The translations under genes and the position numbers were made by a program. Source: Echinarachnius parma (lineage: Eukaryota > Echinodermata > Echinoidea > Clypeasteroida > Echinarachniidae). Taken from it: a stretch of DNA of 64,000 nt. The stretch is from the NCBI GenBank assembly GCA_037951105.1, contig JBAMJV010008350.1:29792-93791 (forward strand), written 5' to 3'. Numbering within the stretch: the first letter of the stretch is position 1; every line of letters starts with the position of its first letter. This document shows positions 44,401 to 53,939 of this stretch, in pieces. The notes below the pieces were generated by a model. It ran no database searches, had not been told where the DNA came from, and worked only from the letters and a program-made list of their open reading frames with translations.

Positions 44401-46126
44401 CACTTATAGACCTGGGGGCGAGAGCTCGAACATGACCCAGGACCAGCCCTAGTTCCACTGATCTCTAGATATACCTGTGTAATCCTTGACGGTTGAATGA
44501 GTTAGGGAGGTATGCATGCTCTGTTGAGTTCTTTTGATTCGTATGCTATTTTAGCATATTGACATCAATGAGTTAGACCCAATGATGCTAATTACCATGG
44601 TAAATGTCGCTGGTCCGTAATCGAGCCCCCGGGCCCTGGTATCAAAATTTTGTATTTATTCAAATTTACATGCATATCTGTTGGTTTTCTCTCCAGCACC
44701 ACGCCAACCACACCAAGAGCATACTGCTTCTAGGAGATATCTACCTTACCCCAGTGCTTCCCCCCTGATCCCCATGGCTACCCGCATTGTAGCATCCGCA
44801 CAAATTACAATCTTTATCAATATAAATTGTTCTCTGTCTGTTCTCCCTCCAGCATCATGCAGACCACACCAAGAGCATGCTGCTCCTAGGAGATATCTAC
44901 CTTTCTCCATTGCCCTCCCCCCCCCCCCCCCCCCCCCCCATGGCTACCCGCATTGTAGCATCCGCACAAATTACAATCTTTAATCAATATGAACCTTTCT
45001 CTGTCTGTTCTCCCTCCAGCATCATGCAGACCACACAAAGAGCATGCTGCTCCTAGGAGATATCTTCTTTTCCCTAGTGCTTCCCCCCTGATCCCCATGG
45101 CTACCCCCCCCCCCCATGGCTACCCGTATTAGCATCCCCACAAAAATGACAATCTTTAATCAATATGAATCGTTCTCTGTCTGTTTCTTGCTCCAGCATC
45201 ACGCCAACCACACCAAGAGCATGCTGCTCCTAGGAGATATCTACCTCAACTCTCTCAAGGACGTCTCTGGAGCTACACAAGTAAGTACATTTGCTCTAAG
45301 AGAAAACTTTTCATGCCTCACCCAACGAAGTGGCCGGAGGCATTATGATATGGGGTTGTCTGTCTGTCCGTCCATCCATCCGTCCCGTTTTCATTCACTC
45401 GATATCTTAATGATAACCAGTTGACAGATCAATTCGAAATTTGGTATATGTGTCCAAGTGGCCGGAGGCATTATGATTTGGGGTTGTCTGTCTGTCCGTC
45501 CATCCATCCGTCCCGTTTTCATTCACTCGATATCTTAATGATAACCAGTTGACAGATCAATTTGAAATTTGGAATGTGTGTAGATATCGGGGTGAAAATT
45601 ATCTTATTAGATTGGGGGGTCATAAGGTCAAGGTCACAAGGCTCCTTATATATATATGCAAACATAGCTTGTAATCCCAATATTACAAGAACTGGATGAT
45701 GAAATACCATCAGACATGGTACCTGTATGTATCTTAGAGAGCCAACAAACTGGTCAGATTTTGGGGACAAAGAGTGCTACGCAAAACAGTTTTCTGAGTG
45801 CTAAATTATTGTACATAAGCTTGACAAATTTTCCCTTGTGTAATGTACTTTTTTTTCTCTTTTTTTCTTCATTTTTATCATTCTTGCAGATGTTTCAGCG
45901 CATCGTGGATCTGGAACCGTCAAACATCCAGGCCCAACACAACCTGTGCGTCATCTTGGTTCAGCGGGGTAGATTGCATGAGGCGGAGAAGTGTCTGTTA
46001 GATGTCCTCAAACTGGCACCCCAGGCTGATTATATCAAGAAAAACCTGAGCATTTTGAGACATCAGTTATCTGTCAAAGGAAATAGTGATATGGGAAAAG
46101 TAGATCGAGATGTACCAGAAAGGTGA
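32420..46126 (+). CDS. TMTC3: TMTC3, transmembrane and TPR O-mannosyltransferase, complete, sixteen exons
   Basis: Exons: 32420-32626, 33239-33457, 34979-35078, 35597-35712, 36146-36333, 36929-37181, 37812-37960, 38430-38513, 38966-39103, 39866-40094, 41321-41476, 41994-42154, 43116-43236, 43978-44079, 45197-45280, 45890-46126. Every join keeps phase; product 847 aa. Residues 12-32 form TM1, followed by the acidic luminal loop FAFDD (D37-D38) and [58 protein letters not shown] and [20 protein letters not shown] (DUF1736) and [17 protein letters not shown] follow human TMTC3 closely. TPRs run from about 444 to 835. Known role: ER membrane enzyme that adds O-linked mannose to cadherin domains, with luminal TPRs. 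Met at 32420 was preferred over the in-frame Met at 32318, because the upstream codons (MQDYDYDYEG...) precede a family-like start. The human C-terminal tail of about 70 residues is missing; [15 protein letters not shown] ends the frame. Confidence 0.93.
33090..33142 (+). repeat. Partial copy of TMTC3 exon 2 start
   Basis: ACAGGCATATGTGAAGCCAC then AAGTCATATTGCCCCCTCTG mirrors the acceptor and first 35 bases of exon 2 (33235-33275). It lies about 150 bp upstream, with matching intron sequence ahead. Confidence 0.8.
33723..34219. mobile_element. Foldback element with ~155-bp arms, TA flanks
   Basis: Arms 33723-33878 and 34063-34219 are inverted copies (CAGAGTGTCCCAGAAAGG... and ...CCTTTCTGGGACACTCTG); TA lies on each side. 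The central 180 bp is unique and non-coding. Probable mariner-type non-autonomous element in TMTC3 intron 2. Confidence 0.85.
34350..34678. mobile_element. Repeat with CAGGGAAAAA-type ends and GGGGGCTAC words
   Basis: Starts near ATCAGGGAAAAAATTAAT and ends TATTTTTCCCCCTGTTAT, a rough inverted repeat. It contains three TTCGGGGGCT words. Related sequence occurs at 16461-16625 (AGGGGGCTA words, CCCCCGTATATTTCCTACCC end) and at 14605-14745. Confidence 0.5.
34790..34880 (+). repeat. Copy of the TMTC3 exon 3 start with a triplicated acceptor
   Basis: The acceptor word GTATCAGGTGACAG occurs three times in succession (34800-34836), then GAGTGGTAGGCTGAGCAGAA follows. The real exon 3 starts at 34979 with the same word. 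Confidence 0.85.
35222..35290 (+). repeat. Copy of the TMTC3 exon 3 end, downstream
   Basis: CATCTTTATGCTACTTGCAT, TCATGGCTTATTCTAAGGTA and CAGGTAAGAAAC reproduce the last half of exon 3 with a donor-like GTAAGA, shortened before the donor. Confidence 0.8.
37238..37360 (+). repeat. Copy of the 3' half of TMTC3 exon 6 with its donor region
   Basis: Reads [20 protein letters not shown] then LYGLFQNG, nearly identical to the real exon end at 37072-37181. The following GTGGTAAATACATC matches the real exon's donor region. It lies just downstream of the donor. Confidence 0.9.
38680..38940 (+). repeat. (GAT)n microsatellite
   Basis: Long run of GATGATG/GGTGATGAT units in TMTC3 intron 8, ending about 25 bp before the exon 9 acceptor. 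Confidence 0.9.
39414..39775 (+). repeat. Three partial copies of the TMTC3 exon 10 start
   Basis: Copies at about 39414-39500, 39530-39640 and 39672-39775 share CACTGATCTAGAATTCAGCC, GGATGACAT, GCATGGATGAACAT and CCGCCATCTTGGAA with the real exon at 39866. Each retains an AG before A(A/G)TTCAG. The frame is lost in all (for example GACATAGAGGCATGG retained, then indels). Confidence 0.92.
40672..41200 (+). repeat. Three partial copies of the TMTC3 exon 11 start
   Basis: About 40672-40770, 40898-40970 and 41087-41200 reproduce GAAGGTGATCGGAATGAGGC, CTGACTTTGTGGAGGCTTAC and ATAAACCAGGGA with the intron words TATCTTTATCTAC and TTTGCAG before them. Units recur every 190-225 bp, so intron end plus exon start was duplicated as one block. 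Confidence 0.93.
41558..41625 (+). repeat. Copy of the TMTC3 exon 11 end with donor
   Basis: TATCACCAGGCAGTTCAACG then GGTGTGCATTTCAATGTAAG parallels the final 55 bases of exon 11 and its GTAAGT donor. Confidence 0.8.
42201..42277 (-). mobile_element. tRNA-Ala-like SINE head
   Basis: On the minus strand an A-box-like TAGCTTAGTCGGT, an anticodon arm CCGGT-CTAGCAA-TCCGG (anticodon AGC) and a B-box-like GGTTAGAATCC are spaced as in a tRNA. The acceptor stem pairs imperfectly (about five of seven) and B-box C-G-A is T-A-G-A-A, so this is more likely a tRNA-derived SINE than a working gene. In TMTC3 intron 12, antisense. Confidence 0.55.
43255..43560 (+). repeat. (GAT/GGTGAT)n microsatellite
   Basis: Dense GATGAT and GGTGAT repeats in TMTC3 intron 13. 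They generate spurious methionine-, serine- and isoleucine-rich frames in several phases. A shorter related run lies at 43715-43860. Confidence 0.93.
43590..43712 (+). repeat. Downstream copy of the TMTC3 exon 13 body
   Basis: [20 protein letters not shown] can be read here exactly as in the real exon; then [11 protein letters not shown], a 6-bp insertion relative to VTYYQKALQ, followed by GTACAAAA rather than a good donor. No clear acceptor remains. Confidence 0.9.
44693..45080 (+). repeat. Three partial copies of the TMTC3 exon 15 start
   Basis: At about 44693-44755, 44846-44915 and 45014-45080: TCTCCAG/CTCCAG acceptor, then CA(C/T)CA(C/T)GC..ACCACACCAAGAGCAT and CTAGGAGATATCTAC. Between them GATCCCCATGGCTACCC and a C tract recur, so each unit (~160 bp) is exon start plus a shared intron filler. 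None continues into [12 protein letters not shown]. Confidence 0.93.
45310..45700 (+). mobile_element. Partial copy of the 'GTGGCCGGAGGCATTATG' element
   Basis: CAACGAAGTGGCCGGAGGCA, TCTGTCCGTCC(ATCC)n and TCGATATCTTAATGATAACC, with one internal ~110-bp tandem repetition. The fuller relative is at 56790-57696. Confidence 0.75.
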
Positions 46127-46189
46127 CATAGTTAATAAATGATACTCAGTAATGAGAAATATGTATCCTGTAGACGTCTTTAGAATAGC

Positions 46190-47490
46190 TCCTAATGCTA
46201 TTTTTATAGGTTGGAAAAAAACCTGATTTTATCAAGAAGAACCTGATCATTTTGAGGCAACGGTTATCTGTTAAAGGGATCTAGTAACTTTGTTGAGATG
46301 TGCAAAAACTGATGAATGGTTGATGCAATGTATACTGTTGTTATCTCATATGTCCTCAGGGTATTGTGTGAAAATTTCAGGTCAAATGGACAATGTATGG
46401 CCAAGTAATGAGCAAAAATGCAAAGTGATATTGGGTGATATTCACCAACTCACTGCATTCACTTTGTACAGGGATGAAAATCTCGCCCGGAGATTTTCTT
46501 ATCTCAATACTTCAATCATACATATCTTTGTAATGAAAGGGAAATTTGAAAAACCGAAAGCTGTCCCATGATTTTATTGTTAATACGAATACAACAAGGT
46601 ATAAAGGAACCGCTAGAATTACAATTTTATTTTGAGGATTTGGACAATGTTACTAAGTCCCTTTAAAGGAAATAGTGATATGGCAAAGGGAGATAGAGAT
46701 GTACCAGAAAGGTGACATACTAAATAAACGAAACTTGATCATCTTTGTATCATCTAGACGTCCTTAAAATGGCTCCTAGCGCTAAATAGGTCTGAAAAAC
46801 CTGATTATATCAAGAAGAACCCTGCAAATTTAGAGGCAGCAGTTATCTGTGCAGAAAAAGAATGATATGGCAAAGGGAGATAGAGCTGTACCCAAAAGGT
46901 GACATACTAAATTCAGTAATGAGAAAAAATGTATCCTTTAGACGTCCTTAGAATACCTCGTAGTATGCTAAATCGGTTGGAAAAACCTGATTATATCAAG
47001 AAGAACCTGACAACTTTGAGGCAACAGTTATCTGTGCAAGTAAATAATGATATGGGAAAAGTTGAGAGAGAGAGATGTACCAGAAAGATGACATACTAAA
47101 TAAATGAAACTCAGTAATGGGAAATGAATTATTTAGTCGTCCCTAGAATGGCTCCTAGTGCTAAATAGGTCGGAAAACTTGGATTTTATCAAAATAACCT
47201 GCACATTTTTAGGCATCAGTTAATATCTGTGCACTAAAAGAATGATATGGGAAAGGTAGATAGAGATGTACCAAAAAGATGACATACTAAAAAAACAAAA
47301 CTCAGTAATGAGAAATCTATCATTTAGACGTCTTTCAAATGGCTCCTAGTGCTAAATAGGTCGGGAAAAACCTGATTATATCAAGAAGAACCTGAATATT
47401 TTGAGGCCGAAGTTATCTGTGCAAGAAAATAATGATATGGGAAAGGTAGATAGAGATGTGCCAGAATGATGACATACAATGTACTAAATA
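46190..47490 (+). repeat. Five partial copies of the TMTC3 last exon, downstream
   Basis: Copies at about 46200-46274 (continuing 46667-46740 after a MITE), 46785-46905, 46970-47105, 47180-47300 and 47365-47480. Each repeats TGATTATATCAAGAAGAACC, TTTTGAGGCA.CAGTTATCTG, AATGATATGGGAAAGG and a post-stop GACATACTAAATAAA. So the unit is exon end plus 3' UTR, about 190-200 bp. All are past the stop codon and cannot be coding. Confidence 0.93.
46275..46662. mobile_element. Intact TTAA-flanked MITE
   Basis: TTAA at 46271-46274 and 46663-46666; ends AGGGATCTAGTAAC and GTTACTAAGTCCCT. It splits one exon-16 copy exactly at TTAA: the flanks rejoin to ATCTGTTAAAGGAAATAG, matching the coding exon's ATCTGTCAAAGGAAATAG. 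Same family as 13177-14059. Confidence 0.9.
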
Positions 47491-48278
47491 AATGATAAAT
47501 GATAAAATTGTAAGTGAACAAAGAGAGGATATGGAAAAGTGATAAAGAGATGTTCCAGAAAGATTTATTATATAGATATATAGATTCATATACATGTATA
47601 ATATTTTAGGAAAATCTAAACATTTTATTAAAAATAGGTGTTAAAAGAAGTCGATTTGGAAAAAAAAGTATTATGTCATTGCCAAATAATTAAAATATCT
47701 GTCTTCCAGTTTTATGTATTCAATGTAGCCGTTTAAAAAAGTGTTTGTCAGCAAGTGCCTATGGAAAAAGAATTTCAATTCTTTAGTAAGATTACAATGA
47801 ACGTGCCTATATGATTTATCATGTTTTTTGTTTTGTATCTACATGTATATCACAATGGACATGTTGACTCATATGTGACCTGCTATAGCAAAACCCGGCA
47901 CTTGTCGGTTATTCATGTTTTGAAGAAATGGGCATTTAAGTTCACACAATGTGTGTAAGAGACCTATGATTGTAAAATTGAAACAATCATATCTTCGCCA
48001 ATTTGTTAGAACAAAGCATCAAATGAAAGCTTGTGATGAGGCCTTTATAATGGTGTGAAAATCTACATTTTGATTTTTACAGACAAGTGCCGGGTTTTGC
48101 TATAGCCGGTCACATATTTCATACAAGGTGAACATAGTGTAGGTTTATTTTACATAATTTCTTCAGTTATACAAACAAAATATACATTTATATATAAATG
48201 TATTATAAAAGAAACTTTTTGTTTGATATATTTGAAATGTCAGCAAGTAAGATGTCAAAGTCTGTAACTACCTTTTAA
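47490..48278. other. No gene seen (TMTC3 3' flank)
   Basis: AT-rich. An inverted word pair occurs: TGACCTGCTATAGCAAAACC then CGGCACTTG at 47876-47904, and CAAGTGCCGG then GTTTTGCTATAGCCGGTCAC at 48084-48113. These probably bound another 240-bp inverted-repeat element. Confidence 0.5.
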
Positions 48279-48814
48279 AGGGATAGTAGAGTTTTGTTAT
48301 AGAGGGCGCTACACAAAATATTTGTGTGTGTGAGATAATGAAAAACTGAGTGTCAAATTAAAAAGAGCATACAATTTTGATGACAGATTAAACTTTATTT
48401 GATCAAAATCGGTTCAGAAATGGCTGAAATATCCATAAACATAACCGTTTGTAATAATTGTGGGGCCCCACAATTATTCAATAATTTTGACAGCCGTTAA
48501 TTGTTTTAAAATGCTTCCTTTTTTTCAAAAATGTACAAAAGAGGTTTTTAAATAGTTGTTGATTATCTCTCTATCTAATCACTATTTCAACAAAACATCA
48601 CATGCATAATATTGTATTTAAAATGGTTGAAACCAGAGAGCGCCCTCTTAAGTTTTAACAGTTCTGTTTGAAAGTTGGTCATTTTTAATTTTGTATTCCT
48701 TTCGAGCATGGTGGAGTTATAACTATTAGTTTGTAAAGTAATGGTGCAGGTTTTGGTTACTCAAATTCAGTTTGACCAAAACTGTACTCTCTTTACCATA
48801 ACTCAACTATCCCT
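48279..48814. mobile_element. TTAA-flanked MITE, family 'GGGATAGT(A/T)GAGTTTT'
   Basis: TTAA at 48275-48278 and 48815-48818; ends AGGGATAGTAGAGTTTTG and AACTCAACTATCCCT. Relatives at 61329-61892 and, inverted and interrupted, 55849-57894. Contains GAGGGCGCTACAC and AGAGCGCCCTCTT words. No ORF. Confidence 0.85.
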
Positions 48815-48818
48815 TTAA

Positions 48819-49437
48819 ATGAGAAATTAGCAAAGACAATACATTTATATCACTAGTATATATTTCTGGTCAGTTTCCTCTATGTTTGATCGTAGACATT
48901 TTTAATGAGATTGTTATTTCAACCAAATCCCAAAGCAATGCAATTTTGTTGACTCATTGATTTAAAGCGTTTCCATTAACCAACATAAGTATGTTTTCTT
49001 TATTCAAAAGTATGAATTTGTTTCAGTTGGTGATTGTATATTATTTTTAACAAAAGTAAGATGTAAAAACAATTTTAAATAATTATGATTAAAAAAGGGG
49101 GAGGGGTTCCATTTTAATCAAAATGTATCATGTCTGTATTCATTAAGACCAGCAATTAATTAACTTTGTTTAAACAAATTGTATGTTTTGTTACATGAAA
49201 CCAAAACTGTCATTTTCAGATGCAGCTGTGCAATATATAGCTATAACATTTGATTGTTATTAATGTGTATATTTTTGGTAATAACTGCGGAATAAAGGGC
49301 CTTACTCATGAAATGTTATATCCAGTGTTCCTTTACCACTTCATTTTGGTTCCAGAAGAAGTAATTTTCCTTTTAGTAATGTGTATGTAACTATAGCTGT
49401 TAAAAGAACTCTTTCAGAAATAAGAAGTTGTTACAAT
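48819..49437. other. No gene seen
   Basis: AT-rich sequence without notable repeats or open frames. Confidence 0.4.
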
Positions 49438-49595
49438 TAGGCACAGACACACACACAAGCACACACTCACCCATACACACACACGCACAGACACACACAC
49501 ACACGCAGGCGCATCCACAGACACACACACAAGCACACACACGCACAGACACACACACGCACACACGCACACACAGGTGCATTCACACATTCACT
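49438..49595. repeat. (CA)n microsatellite
   Basis: CACACA runs interrupted by GCACAC and AGGCGC words. The cysteine/valine-rich minus-strand frame across it is an artefact. Confidence 0.95.
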
Positions 49596-49967
49596 CATGT
49601 ATGATTCATGCAAGCACAGACAAAACCATTTCCCCTATGCACTTAGCGATTCAGCGACTTGTCAAATGAAACAATGATTATCTTAGACTTAGATAATGGT
49701 ACATGTGTAACAGAAATCACATCTACTTTTTTTCTAATTTTAATAACGGTGACCAGAAAAACAAAATATATGTATGATTATTTTCTATTTAACTATCTTT
49801 TGTAGTCAATATTCCAGTCTGAAATGTATTTAAAAGAACTACAATAACATAATATGACACATTCCACAAGTTTCAAAACCTACTGTGACTTTCTAAGCCC
49901 CGCCCCTGAACATTCGCCATTTCAGAAGTATGGCCAAATAACGTCATTGCATGTGGAGGTTGCATCG

Positions 49968-50330
49968 GGGGGGGGGGGGGGGGGGCACTCATGTATAATG
50001 TAAGACGGGTATGCGCCGCTTACAAGACCCCCGTTTTCACACCCGATTGCCACTCTCAAGATACCCGATTTTCAAAAATTGCCGCTCCATAGACCCCCGG
50101 AATGACTTGGCTATAGGTAGTTGAGGGGTTGAGTAGCACCAAGTCCATTATTCTTCTTCTAGTCAGCTCCTTGGACCACCATTTTGAGGGTTTCCGTAGG
50201 TCTTTGGTAGCTCCAAGTCCATGTATTTTGTAGTTTTAGTCTGCTCCTTAGACCCCTTAACTCCCGTTTCAGGGTTTTTGTAGCTGCAAAGACCATATAT
50301 GTGTGATAAATACCCTATGTGTCTACACAG
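49968..50330 (+). mobile_element. Truncated copy of the G-tract element
   Basis: G18 run then CACTCATGTATAATGTAAG, ACGGGTATGCGCCGCTTA and TAGACCCCCGGAATGACTTG, colinear with 13504-13890. The C-tract end is missing. Confidence 0.8.
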
Positions 50331-50550
50331 GCAACGGTGAACTTTCGCATAACATGACGTCACACTTCCCTTGTGTAATGGGGGATAGCGTTCGGGCAAT
50401 TTCAGGGGGGCGTTCCCAATTGTGATTTCGGAGTTAGATTTTCTTTGAAGTGCCCCTTTTTAGGCAAAGAAAATTATTTTGTAGTTTCACCGGGGAACAA
50501 ATTACAAAAGTCAGTCATTTTGAACCCTGTTGATGCCGAGGCCACTTTAA

Positions 50551-50960
50551 AGGGTACCACCACCCAAAAATAATATTCTTATAAATGAAAGGTAACATCT
50601 TTAGTATTCCATTCCATCAACAAGTTCACCAAAATATGTTTCCAGAAAAGAAAACAACATAATTGGACAACGCATCACTATTCTAAAGCATGCGTTCATG
50701 GGTCTGCATACGAGACTACTTTGTCCAGAGCGAACGAATCGCCTGGGATTCTATTGTCTCTAAACGTACGCGTGAATAGCATTGGCGCACTCGCAAATGT
50801 TTGGCCCGTACGGAACCAGGAAATAGTAGTGGTTCGATCCGTAAGTGGTGGAAATTGATTGCTTTGTTTATGAATTACATAACCCTTTGCAAAATGTTGG
50901 GTATCTATTTGATATCACAAAACGGTACCAAACATATAATAATGTGTTGTTCTTTGCCTG
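50551..50960. mobile_element. 'GGTACCACC' MITE cut short by a LINE tail
   Basis: Begins after TTAA (50547-50550) with AGGGTACCACCACC and follows 14794-15208 closely. It stops at CTTTGCCTG, about 12 bp before its end, where an AAATGAAATTAAATG tail begins. Confidence 0.75.
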
Positions 50961-51475
50961 AAATGAAATTAAATGAAATTAAATGGATTTATTGTCAATA
51001 ATAATCGGTTCAATATTTACAACTTACAACATGGAAAATTACTTTTTAAAACCCTTTTGTCGGGGCCAGTTTAAAATGAACCATTTTAATGGCATATAGA
51101 ACAAATGAAATGAAATGAAATGAAGTAAAATGATATAGATTTATTGTAAAGAATAACCAGTTAAATATTTACAACTTGCAATATATATATATATATTCAT
51201 AATACAGATTAATAATACATCTTAACATTAAAAATACAATAGAATATTGACATAATATAAGAGGCTAACAAAATAGCACAATGCTAGTCGAGGTTAGCCC
51301 CGATAGCAAAAAATGAAAGAAACGAAACGAAACGAAACGAAACGAAACGAAACGAAACGAAACGAAACGAAACGAAACGAAACGAAACGAAACGAAACGA
51401 AATGAAGTGAAATGAAATGAAATGATATAGATATATTGTAAATAATAATCAGTTAAATATTTACAACTTGCAATG
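50961..51475 (-). mobile_element. Stack of three non-LTR 3' ends with pentamer tails
   Basis: Three tails, (AAATG/AAATT)n at 50961, (GAAAT)n at 51107 and (GAAAC)n at 51315-51405, are each followed by a similar body: GAT...TTATTGTAAA.AATAA(T/C)CAGTTAAATA then TTTACAACTTGCAA. This is the layout of a minus-strand LINE/SINE 3' end with a microsatellite tail, inserted or duplicated three times. Confidence 0.6.
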
Positions 51476-51659
51476 TACAGTCAACTCTGTCTAAGTCTTA
51501 TTTGCATAAGTCGAATAATCGCCTAAGTCAAAGGTGTTATACCAGTCCCTTTTCTTTATTTTCTATTGTTTTGACCTTACATAATTAAGTCAATTTCTTT
51601 CTAAGTCGAAGCAATTCATTCAGTCCCAACAGATTCGACTTAGGCAGAGTTGACCGTAT
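51476..51659. mobile_element. Short inverted-repeat element (TACAGTCAACTCTGTCTAAG)
   Basis: Left TACAGTCAACTCTGTCTAAG T and right CTTAGGCAGAGTTGACCGTA are inverted with few mismatches. Resembles in style the TACAGTCAAACCTG element at 10415. Confidence 0.7.
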
Positions 51660-52719
51660 ATTCTCATAGTACAGATTAATTATACACCTTGACAAGTTGA
51701 AATTAATAATAAACTAGAATTAGAATTGACAAAATAGCACAATGCTAGTCAAGGTTAGCCTCGATAAAAAAAAATGCACAAAGAAAAATATATTTTCACG
51801 CTGAATTAACTTATTTACACTATGTACACAAATCAAATTGTATCTATCACAACTTACAATAAATTCTTTGGAGTTAATAAATATTTGTTCTAATCATTGC
51901 ACTCCCTGCAAAAGTATTGTTTTCGTGATTGGTGATAGCTTTTCCGTCTAATATATTTTCTCTTAAATTCACAAACGGCCCCGAATATGATATTGATTGT
52001 TTTCCAACATTTTAAAAATAATTTTAATGACGCTTACTTGACAATTCTCTTTATTCCATCATGTCAGTGTTTCATATGGATTAGCAAGAAATGAAAATAA
52101 TCAATACTTTTTTTTAAGGTAGATTATTTTTTTATCAAATCATCCTGCAAATCATGCATGTACATCATATAACGGCATTACTTAAAGACGTCTAAAGTTT
52201 TAATTAAACAAAATTTGGACCTGAAGGATGTCTGAAATCTTCGCGCATATCGAAGAATCAAAACAGAATTTAAATTGGTTTGGTTTGCAGCACCACAAAC
52301 TCCAAAGATAAAAAAAGGAAATCAACAAAGGAAAGAGAGAAAAAAGAGAATCAAGAAAATGCAAGTATCCAAAGAGAATGCAAGTATCCAAAGAGAATGC
52401 AAGTATCCAAAGAGAATGCAAGTGAATTTACACTTCATAAAACATATTCACTTCAATGTTTAAAATGATTTCCATAACAATTTACTCGAACGTAATTCAA
52501 ACTTTGAACTTCAATGAAATATTATCGAGCATTACGAGTTAAATTGTGTGTTACACGTTACAAATCATTATGTTCGATTTGTTTCATAACGTTTTTTTCT
52601 AGGAAGTCACAAATCAGAGTATCACGAATATGTTAGGCGGATTAATTCACATTATGATTCGACCTCGCGCTCTATATTTTACTTTTTTTCTTCTTTTTTT
52701 TTCAATAGAGAGATTTTGA
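51660..52719. other. No gene seen; 19-bp tandem repeat at 52360-52425
   Basis: AT-rich. Between 52360 and 52425, three to four copies of GCAAGTATCCAAAGAGAAT are in tandem; the resulting short frames are repeats, not genes. Confidence 0.6.
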
Positions 52720-52886
52720 CTAAACCCAACAAAAAATAGGTTCCCCCCTAATCAAAATAGCGTAACTTTTTAACGATAATGTTTTGAGCATAATAACTTG
52801 GGAGGATTGTTCCTACACTTATTGACTAACTCCTGTGTGAAAATGAGATTGATCCGTCGAGTCATGCATGAGTGAGCACACATTAA

Positions 52887-53338
52887 AGGCAAAATCGTCA
52901 CTTTTCAAAAGTCACAAGAGCCATTTTTGGGGGTCTGTGAAACAAGATTTTGGCGAATTATGTTTCTGGTGTATGTTTAATCGTTTGACCCCTTCACACC
53001 TATCTTGACATTTTTCACTTTTTTTCACGGTTGGCTGAGCACAATTTTAGGGAAAAAGCATGTGGGATGTTCAATCCTCCTAACATTGCAAAATCCATTA
53101 AGTTTATTGCATGAATTGACATCAGATATTGTTACCAACATGTGTTTATAAAAATTAAAAAATAGTTGTGCTCAGCCAACCGTGAACAAATGTGAAAAGT
53201 GTCAAGATAGGTGTGAGGGGGTCAAACGATGGATGATACAACAACACTTAAACATGTACACCAGAAACAGAATTCGCCAAAATTTAGTTTCACAGACCCC
53301 CAAAAATGACTCTTGTGACTAAAATGAAAATTTTGCCT
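52887..53338. mobile_element. TTAA foldback element 1
   Basis: Ends AGGCAAAATCGTCAC and TGAAAATTTTGCCT; arms of about 180 bp (GTTGGCTGAGCACAA against TTGTGCTCAGCCAAC near the centre), leaving a loop of about 100 bp. Flanked by TTAA at 52883-52886 and 53339-53342. Confidence 0.88.
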
Positions 53339-53342
53339 TTAA

Positions 53343-53939
53343 AGGGTGACTAAATTTAAAAATGTAAAGACTTTGGTTGATCTATAATAATGAAAACATC
53401 ACATATCTGTTGACTATTTGATGTACTTTTTTGTCATATTTTTAATATTATTTTTTTTTATCACTTTTTTCTACCTGCTCAGCTTCACCCCTAAGAAAAA
53501 CCGGCCAGAAGCTATTGACTTCTGTGACATCATAATACCATTCAACCATCAGTCAGCTAGATGAACAAAAGATATTGGTATGTCCACTGATCACCTATTT
53601 ACAATAGCATTGTATGTTTTATACAATGCCCACTCACCATGAAAAGAAGGGTTTCAATGAAAACATCCAACGCTAATGCAATAAGGTACTTAGTGGGTGA
53701 GAACATATCTTTTGTTTATGTTTATCTAGCTGATCGATGGTTGAATGGTATTGTGATGTCACAGAAGTCAATAGCTTCTGGGTTTTTTAGGGGTGGATCT
53801 TAGCAGGTAGAATACAAATAATATAAAAAATAATATTACAAATATGACAAAAATGTACATCAAATAGTCAACAGATATGTGATGTATTCATTATTATAGA
53901 TCAACCAAAGTCAACAGGCGTTTTTAATTTAGTCACCCT
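53343..53939. mobile_element. TTAA foldback element 2
   Basis: Ends AGGGTGACTAAATTTAAAAA and AATTTAGTCACCCT; arms of about 230 bp containing CAGAAGCTATTGACTTCTGT and its counterpart ACAGAAGTCAATAGCTTCTG. Flanked by TTAA at 53339-53342 and 53940-53943. Confidence 0.88.

Noticed and set aside
49400-49582. Cys/Val-rich minus-strand frame
   Set aside because: Translation of a (CA)n repeat.
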